A stretch of 11,811 bases of DNA from Planctomycetota bacterium (GTDB taxonomy: Bacteria > Planctomycetota > Phycisphaerae > Phycisphaerales > SM1A02), in NCBI GenBank assembly GCA_009926815.1, contig RFOC01000045.1:1-11811 (forward strand), read 5' to 3'. The notes under the pieces were generated by a model, which was given only the letters and a program-made list of their open reading frames with translations, did no database searches and was not told the origin of the DNA. Positions 1 through 7,086 of this stretch are shown piece by piece (the stretch's first letter is position 1; each line of letters starts with the position of its first letter). A program made the position numbers and the translations under genes.

Positions 1-2009
<2,009 letters not shown>

Positions 2010-2016
2010 GACCCCG

Positions 2017-2022
2017 TTTATA
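2017..2022 (-). promoter_or_regulatory. Candidate -10 box of uvrA
   Basis: The minus strand reads TATAAA with 7 bases between it and the GTG start of uvrA, so transcription would begin at or next to the start codon. No convincing -35 hexamer is visible. Inferred from sequence only. Confidence 0.4.
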
Positions 2023-2023
2023 G

Positions 2024-2058
2024 GGACCCGATGGGGGCTTGTCTGCCCCCAGGAGTCC
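2024..2058. repeat. Long inverted repeat just upstream of the uvrA -10 box
   Basis: TGGGGGC (2032-2038) and GCCCCCA (2045-2051) form a perfect 7-bp stem with a 6-base loop. It is extended outward by GGAC (2024-2027) pairing with GTCC (2055-2058) across small bulges. On the minus strand it ends one base before the TATAAA box, so it covers the -35/spacer position of the presumed uvrA promoter. It has no T-tract on either strand, so it is not a typical terminator; an operator or DNA structural element is possible. Confidence 0.5.
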
Positions 2059-2126
2059 GGAAAGCCGGGGAAGTCATCGCATCCGCAGGCTTTCACTGGC
2101 CGAAGCAGGCCTTTGGTGCAGAGTTG

Positions 2127-2172
2127 GGCACCATCCACCCGAAAGGTGGGGTGGCCGCCGGCGTCCGGTGGC
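2127..2172. other. Two adjacent strong hairpins in the uvrB-uvrA gap
   Basis: The first hairpin has the stem CCACC/GGTGG (2135-2139 with 2145-2149) around the loop CGAAA, and is extended by GGCACC against GGTGGCC with a bulge. The second pairs GCCGCCGG (2154-2161) with CCGGTGGC (2165-2172) over a 3-base loop, with one G-T pair. They share three bases and so compete slightly. They lie just upstream of the small plus-strand ORF and about 120-160 bases upstream of uvrA on the other strand. No known riboswitch family was recognised. Confidence 0.4.
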
Positions 2173-2194
2173 CCCGCAGCAGGAAAGACTTGCC

Positions 2195-2200
2195 TACCGT
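2195..2200 (+). promoter_or_regulatory. Candidate -10 box of the 59-codon ORF
   Basis: TACCGT fits the TAnnnT pattern and lies exactly 7 bases before the ATG at 2208, the spacing expected for a leaderless mRNA. The nearest purine-rich stretch (AGGAAAG, 2181-2187) is too far from the ATG to act as a Shine-Dalgarno. No clear -35. Confidence 0.3.
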
Positions 2201-2207
2201 ACCCCCC

Positions 2208-2387
2208 ATGCCCCACGACCCAGGCAACCTCGCGATCGCTGAACCGCCCAGCCGGGTGGCTTCGCCCGCGCGCGAGGTTCGGCCTGACCGCGAGCCCGTG
2301 GCGGTCTCGGAGCTGGCCATGCTCCGCGAGCGGACCCGCCGCATGCGGATGCCGCGGGGCGAGAGCCTTCCGCGGATGCAGCGCTGA
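2208..2387 (+). CDS. Small arginine-rich hypothetical protein, 59 aa
   Basis: Not recognised. The ORF encodes 59 residues. The first half is rich in Pro, Glu and Ala (start MPHDPGNLAIAEPP); the second half is strongly basic (MLRERTRRMRMPRGESLPRM) and may form a positively charged helix, so nucleic-acid binding is imaginable but unproven. No signal peptide or membrane segment. Support for a real gene is indirect: the ATG follows a TAnnnT box at leaderless spacing, and a strong intrinsic terminator starts 25 bases after the stop in the same direction. It lies between uvrB and uvrA on the opposite strand and touches neither. The start could differ, because longer in-frame versions run back into sequence antisense to uvrA; those look like shadow coding. 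Confidence 0.5.
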   Translation: MPHDPGNLAIAEPPSRVASPAREVRPDREPVAVSELAMLRERTRRMRMPRGESLPRMQR

Positions 2388-2411
2388 GGCGGACCTCGTC
2401 CGGCTGTCCAG

Positions 2412-2442
2412 GGCCCCGCACCTCGCGGGGCCTTCGTGTTTT

Positions 2443-2443
<1 letters not shown>
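2412..2443 (+). terminator. Intrinsic terminator after the 59-codon ORF
   Basis: GGCCCCGC (2412-2419) and GCGGGGCC (2425-2432) form a perfect 8-bp stem with a 5-base loop, followed by a T-rich tail TTCGTGTTTTT (2433-2443). The tail is on the plus strand, so it serves the plus-strand ORF; the stem may also help end uvrB transcripts, whose stop codon is directly adjacent. Confidence 0.85.
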
Positions 2444-4545
<2,102 letters not shown>

Positions 4546-4551
4546 GCCGGG

Positions 4552-4557
4552 AAAGTA
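4552..4557 (-). promoter_or_regulatory. Candidate -10 box of uvrB
   Basis: The minus strand reads TACTTT (TAnnnT) followed by 6 bases and then the uvrB ATG, again the spacing of a leaderless start. No -35 hexamer is obvious. Inferred. Confidence 0.35.
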
Positions 4558-4635
4558 GGGGCTTGGGCCCTGACCCGGCTTCCCGGGGCCCAGAAACCCG
4601 AGATTCACGGTTCTTGAGGCCCAGCCAAGCCAGCT

Positions 4636-4656
4636 GGAAATTTCATCGGAATTTCC
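4636..4656. promoter_or_regulatory. Symmetric dyad GGAAATT-N7-AATTTCC (candidate operator)
   Basis: Perfect 7-base inverted arms separated by 7 bases, AT-rich within a GC-rich gap, 91-111 bases upstream of uvrB. The geometry fits a dimeric repressor site. It is not one of the LexA boxes I know (CTGT-N8-ACAG or GAAC-N4-GTTC). The function is inferred. Confidence 0.35.
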
Positions 4657-4686
4657 CGGTCCCAATTTGCCATCGGCCCATTCCGT

Positions 4687-4719
4687 GGCACCTTGAAGGC
4701 TGAGGTGCCCCAACACCTC
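4687..4719 (+). promoter_or_regulatory. Two mutually exclusive hairpins
   Basis: GGCACCT (4687-4693) can pair with AGGTGCC (4703-4709). Alternatively GAGGTG (4702-4707) can pair with CACCTC (4714-4719), followed by GTTTCCCGTT. The middle segment is shared, so only one stem can form at a time. This resembles an attenuator layout, but the tail has few T residues and no transcript start is known. Confidence 0.3.
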
Positions 4720-4721
4720 GT

Positions 4722-4741
4722 TTCCCGTTCGTTCCCGTTCA
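4722..4741 (+). repeat. Tandem direct repeat, period 10 bp
   Basis: TTCCCGTTC occurs twice (4722-4730 and 4732-4740) with a 10-bp period, about one DNA turn. It sits about 115-130 bases upstream of the first sorting-tag gene and could be a direct-repeat regulator site; chance cannot be excluded. Confidence 0.4.
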
Positions 4742-4854
4742 CTTCAAATCCTGGTTCTACGGCAGAGTGGCTGCTGATGTCCTGTTGGGTCGTGCGCAAA
4801 CCCCGGACAGCGGTGTGGTCATTCTCCCGGACGGACCCCCTCGGAGAGTGTCCC

Positions 4855-5502
4855 ATGCTGCGTTCCCCTTCCGCAGTGCTGCTTGCCACCTTGGCCCTTG
4901 CTCCGCTCGCCCATGCCGGCGTGACGTGGACCGTGGGCAGTGACGCCGGCTACGACTTCTACAACATTCACACGGCCGTTTCGGACACCCGCGTCCAGAA
5001 CGGTGACTCCATTCGCATCTTCAGCGGTGGCTACCTGGGTTTCGACTCGGGCGAGAAGGCCCTGCGATTCGAGCCCGGCAACTCGCCCGGCATCGTGGAT
5101 GTGTTTGGCAACATGTTCCTCCGCCAGAACTCCTCGATCAACTTCGAGATCGGTGGCTACAACAGCGGCCTTTCCTCGGGGGCCCCGGATTTCGACCAGT
5201 TCATCGTGACTGGCAACGTGAACCTGGTGGGCAATCTGGAGATCACGCTGTACAACGGGTTCGCCCCGAATCTGGGCGACTCCTGGGCCATCGTGCAGGC
5301 GGGCGGAACCATCAACTACACCGGTGTCACCAGTTTCCCGACCCTCTCCGGCGGCCTGAGCTGGAACATCGCGGTGGTGCCCGGCTCCGGCGAATTCGGC
5401 GGTTCCGGCAGCAGCCTGGTGGTCAGCGTGGTGCCCACCCCTGGTGCGGCAGCCCTGGTGGGCCTGGCTGGCCTGATCGGCAGCCGTCGTCGGCAACTCT
5501 GA
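4855..5502 (+). CDS. Secreted PEP-CTERM-type sorting-tag protein 1, 215 aa
   Basis: Exported protein of unknown function. Residues 1-21 form a signal peptide ending AHA. The body is rich in Gly, Asn, Ser and beta-formers; GDSIRIFSGGYLGF near residue 50 resembles the opening of right-handed beta-helix (pectin-lyase-like) proteins, and FDQFIV...LYNGFAPNLGDSW (113-144) resembles a repeat unit of secreted bacterial adhesin-like proteins. Residues 193-213 are the sorting tag: PTPG, a hydrophobic segment, then SRRR. In the PEP-CTERM family such tags are processed by an exosortase at the inner membrane. The ATG at 4855 is supported by GGAGAG six bases upstream and by the signal peptide. It is a close paralogue of the convergent gene at 6141-6779, with no gap across residues 50-215. 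A strong terminator follows. Substrate or partner cannot be told. Confidence 0.85.
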   Translation: MLRSPSAVLLATLALAPLAHAGVTWTVGSDAGYDFYNIHTAVSDTRVQNGDSIRIFSGGYLGFDSGEKALRFEPGNSPGIVDVFGNMFLRQNSSINFEIGGYNSGLSSGAPDFDQFIVTGNVNLVGNLEITLYNGFAPNLGDSWAIVQAGGTINYTGVTSFPTLSGGLSWNIAVVPGSGEFGGSGSSLVVSVVPTPGAAALVGLAGLIGSRRRQL

Positions 5503-5514
5503 ACTTTGGAACTC

Positions 5515-5535
5515 CGCCTCCCCCCCAAGGAGGCG
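5515..5535 (+). terminator. Hairpin directly after sorting-tag gene 1
   Basis: CGCCTCC (5515-5521) pairs with GGAGGCG (5529-5535) over a 7-base loop, 12 bases after the stop codon. No T-tract follows, so it may stabilise the mRNA 3' end or back up the next terminator. Confidence 0.45.
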
Positions 5536-5558
5536 AATTCAGGAACGCAGCACGAATC

Positions 5559-5594
5559 ACGCGGCCCCCGGGACGGGGCCGCGTGGTTGCTTTT
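5559..5594 (+). terminator. Intrinsic terminator of sorting-tag gene 1
   Basis: ACGCGGCCCC (5559-5568) and GGGGCCGCGT (5575-5584) form a perfect 10-bp stem with a 6-base loop, followed by GGTTGCTTTT. It lies 57 bases downstream of the stop codon. Confidence 0.75.
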
Positions 5595-5662
5595 GGGACC
5601 CTCTGCACGGCGGATTCCGTGGAAGTTTCAAGACCCGCGCTCCATTCGCTTGCGTGCACGCG

Positions 5663-5684
5663 CAGGGCATGGCAGGGTGCCCTG
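5663..5684 (+). other. Hairpin in the leader of the 33-codon ORF
   Basis: CAGGGCA (5663-5669) pairs with TGCCCTG (5678-5684) over an 8-base loop, ending 11 bases before the Shine-Dalgarno of the small ORF. A perfect palindrome GCGTGCACGC lies just upstream (5652-5661) and could be an operator. Confidence 0.35.
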
Positions 5685-5709
5685 TCCGCCTCTGCAAGGG
5701 AGATTCGTC

Positions 5710-5811
5710 ATGCCTCCGCACGAAGCCAGAAACCGTGTGCTGCCCAACTTGCTCGTCGCCACCGCCTGCCTCTGCGTGGGCATGCTGCTGGCTCGGGTGA
5801 TGGGCTTCTGA
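5710..5811 (+). CDS. Small membrane peptide, 33 aa (hypothetical)
   Basis: Not recognised. A 33-residue peptide with a short charged N-terminus (MPPHEARNRVLPN) and one hydrophobic segment, about residues 14-33 (LLVATACLCVGMLLARVMGF), with two cysteines. It would sit as a single-span inner membrane peptide, N-terminus probably inside by the positive-inside rule. Support comes from the Shine-Dalgarno AAGGGAG 7 bases before the ATG, its place between the terminator of the upstream gene and a hairpin downstream, and a clean hydrophobic block. It lies between the two convergent sorting-tag genes, but a functional link is only a guess. A non-coding explanation remains possible because of its size. 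Confidence 0.5.
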   Translation: MPPHEARNRVLPNLLVATACLCVGMLLARVMGF

Positions 5812-5845
5812 CCGGATCCTGCCACCGCCGAGATCCTGCCGGCCC

Positions 5846-5884
5846 GGGAAGAAAACGACCCCCGAGGTTGTGCCTCGAGGGTCG
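5846..5884 (-). terminator. Intrinsic terminator reading leftwards
   Basis: CGACCC-C-CGAGG (5856-5867) pairs with CCTCG-A-GGGTCG (5873-5884) over a 5-base loop with one mismatch. On the minus strand the stem is followed by TTTTCTTCCC, so it ends minus-strand transcription arriving from sorting-tag gene 2, 257 bases away. On the plus strand there is no T-tract, although the stem lies 45 bases after the 33-codon ORF. Confidence 0.7.
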
Positions 5885-6033
5885 CCTGGAATGCCGTCAT
5901 CGCGTCCGAAAGGGAACGGACGACGGTTTGCGCCTGGGTTGACTCTTCCGCCTCACCCAGTCAAACGCATTTCGCCCGCGCCGCCCCTCATGGAATCCGG
6001 GAAATTCCGGACAAGCGGTCAGGCCCCATGACA

Positions 6034-6065
6034 GCACGACCCCGCTGCTGGAAGCGGGGTCGTGC
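6034..6065 (-). terminator. Very stable hairpin downstream of sorting-tag gene 2
   Basis: GCACGACCCCGCT (6034-6046) and AGCGGGGTCGTGC (6053-6065) form a perfect 13-bp stem with a 6-base loop, 76 bases after the stop codon at 6141. No T-tract follows on the minus strand, so it may be a transcription-stop or mRNA-end-protecting structure rather than a canonical terminator. Confidence 0.55.
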
Positions 6066-6140
6066 GAAGCGACGGTCTCAGGCTCGGGCCTGCTGGAAAG
6101 GCCCGGAAGGGCCGATCCCGTCGCTGGCTTGGGGGTTCTT

Positions 6141-6779
6141 TCAGCCGCGTCGACGACGGCTGCCGATCAGGCCAGCCAGGCCGACCAGGGCTGCCGCACC
6201 GGGGGCGGGCACCACGCTGGCCACCAGACTGTTGCCGGAACCGCCGAACTCGCTGGCACCGGGCACCACCTGGATGCTCCAGCTCAGGCCGCCACTCAGG
6301 GTGGGCAGGTCGGTGAGGCCGGAGAAGGTGATCGAACCGGAGGCCTGGATCAGGTTCCAGCTGTCGCCGAAGTTCGGGGTGAAGCCGTTGTAGAGCCGGA
6401 TGCCCAGTCGGCCCTCGAAGCTGACGTTGCCGGCCACGATGAACTGGTCGAATTCCGGGTTGCCGCCCGAAAGGCCGCTGTTGTAGCCGCCGATCTCGAA
6501 GTTGACCTGGGAGTTGCTCCGCACGCGGACGGGGCCGGAGAAGTTGACGATGCCAGGCGAGTTGCCCGGCTCGATGGTCAGGGCCAGCTCGCCGGTGTCG
6601 AAGCCACCGTAGGTGCCCGAGAGCACGCGGAGCGTGTCTCCGCTGCGGATCCGCTGATCCTGCAGGGCGGCGGCGATGGAATCGAAGTCGCCCTGGCCAT
6701 TGCTGATGACCCAGAGGTCGGCGGCGGCAGGGGCGGCAAGGCACGAGGCGACGAGAACGGCGGTCAGGGAACGGGACAT
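6141..6779 (-). CDS. Secreted PEP-CTERM-type sorting-tag protein 2, 212 aa
   Basis: Exported paralogue of the protein at 4855-5502; function unknown. Signal peptide about 1-20 (ending AAPAAA). The segment GQGDFDSIAAALQ...GDTLRVLSGTYGGF (28-60) looks like the first coil of a right-handed beta-helix protein, more clearly than in its twin. FDQFIV (110-115) and LYNGFTPNFGDSW (129-141) follow; the tag PAPG plus hydrophobic segment plus SRRR lies at 191-210. Hand alignment of its last 165 residues with the twin gives roughly 69% identity without gaps. The ATG at 6779 has GGAG about 7 bases upstream. VASC at 10-13 resembles a lipobox, but the cysteine is too close to the N-terminus to be convincing. 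The gene converges on its twin; its leader carries a long dyad (6805-6835). Confidence 0.85.
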   Translation of the reverse strand: MSRSLTAVLVASCLAAPAAADLWVISNGQGDFDSIAAALQDQRIRSGDTLRVLSGTYGGFDTGELALTIEPGNSPGIVNFSGPVRVRSNSQVNFEIGGYNSGLSGGNPEFDQFIVAGNVSFEGRLGIRLYNGFTPNFGDSWNLIQASGSITFSGLTDLPTLSGGLSWSIQVVPGASEFGGSGNSLVASVVPAPGAAALVGLAGLIGSRRRRG

Positions 6780-6804
6780 TGGGGAACTCCAACAGGGGGG
6801 GAAC

Positions 6805-6835
6805 TGTCAGTCCGTCTCCAGCAGACGTCCTGACA
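6805..6835 (-). promoter_or_regulatory. 31-base dyad in the leader of sorting-tag gene 2
   Basis: TGTCAG/CTGACA (6805-6810 with 6830-6835) and CGTCT/AGACG (6813-6817 with 6823-6827) form two stems separated by an opposed GA/GA pair on the minus (mRNA) strand, with a 5-base loop. Tandem G-A pairs are stable in RNA, so it could be an RNA hairpin 14 bases before the Shine-Dalgarno, or a protein-binding dyad in DNA. Confidence 0.5.
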
Positions 6836-7049
6836 CCCCTAGAAACGAAAAGCGGGTCCGCCGTCCCTCACGACAAAGCAAAATTTCTTCGCATGCCCTC
6901 GGGGGGGCATGGAAGATGACAATGGCCAATAACAACGCACATGAGGCGTTGCAAAAGGCAGTGTGTGCCTCCCTCGAGGATCCTGAACGCAATCCGGACT
7001 TGCGAACCATCACGGAATCTGGATCGATTTCGCGATTCCATGCCCACCC
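6836..7049. other. AT-richer intergenic stretch
   Basis: Between sorting-tag gene 2 and the permease gene. GC is about 54% over 6841-7020 by hand count, against about 70% in the neighbouring coding DNA. It must contain the promoter of sorting-tag gene 2, which I could not pin down, and it holds a hairpin (6892-6911) and a possible 54-codon ORF. Confidence 0.6.
6892..6911 (-). terminator. Possible terminator of the gcvH-ABC operon
   Basis: CATGCCC (6892-6898) and GGGCATG (6905-6911) form a 7-bp stem over a 6-base loop. On the minus strand it is followed by the A/T-rich CGAAGAAATTTTGC. It is about 140 bases past the permease stop codon and the T-tract does not start at once, so the call is weak. 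Confidence 0.3.
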
Positions 7050-7086
7050 TCAGGTGGGTTGCGAGAGCAGTTCGCGGGGTGACTGA
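6922..7086 (+). CDS. Possible small ORF, 54 aa (doubtful)
   Basis: Not recognised. It begins MANNNAHEALQKAVCASLED and is soluble and mixed in charge, with no signal peptide or membrane segment. In favour: a GGAAG Shine-Dalgarno 6 bases before the ATG. Against: third codon positions are only about 60% GC, much lower than the neighbouring genes; no promoter is seen; and the last 37 bases lie antisense to the permease gene. It may be a recently arrived gene or an accidental ORF in AT-richer DNA. Confidence 0.25.
   Translation: MANNNAHEALQKAVCASLEDPERNPDLRTITESGSISRFHAHPQVGCESSSRGD

Larger units (their letters stand above)
4546..4854. other. Divergent intergenic region uvrB / sorting-tag protein 1
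   Basis: This 309-base gap holds no convincing gene. It contains the presumed uvrB -10 box, the dyad at 4636-4656, two overlapping hairpins at 4687-4719, a tandem 9-mer at 4722-4740, and the Shine-Dalgarno GGAGAG (4843-4848) of the plus-strand gene. No strong sigma-70 promoter was identified for the plus-strand gene. Confidence 0.6.
5812..6140. other. Gene-free structured stretch between the convergent genes
   Basis: No convincing coding region. On the minus strand, from the stop of sorting-tag gene 2, it holds hairpins at 6085-6105 (CGGGCCT/AGGCCCG), 6034-6065 (13-bp stem), 5894-5926 (CGTCCG/CGGACG, extended by CCGT/ACGG), a dyad TTGACT-N14-AGTCAA at 5939-5964 that overlaps CTGGG/CCCAG, and finally the terminator at 5846-5884. 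This could be a long 3' untranslated region or a separate small RNA. Confidence 0.5.

Noticed and set aside
2101..2200. Possible riboswitch (c-di-GMP or cobalamin) or RNase P-like GGAAAG stretch
   Set aside because: A GAAA-capped stem and a GGAAAG are present, but the conserved core bases of those families are absent.
4546..4716. N-terminal extension of UvrB by 57 residues
   Set aside because: The family N-terminus starts at the ATG at 4545; the extension has no counterpart and runs over intergenic dyads.
4649..6008. 12-mer CCGGGAAATTCC found in opposite orientation at 4649-4660 and 5997-6008
   Set aside because: A window of this size is expected to hold several such 12-base coincidences by chance.
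6737..6752. Lipobox VASC in sorting-tag protein 2
   Set aside because: The cysteine is at residue 13, too early for a typical lipoprotein signal, and the twin has no cysteine there.
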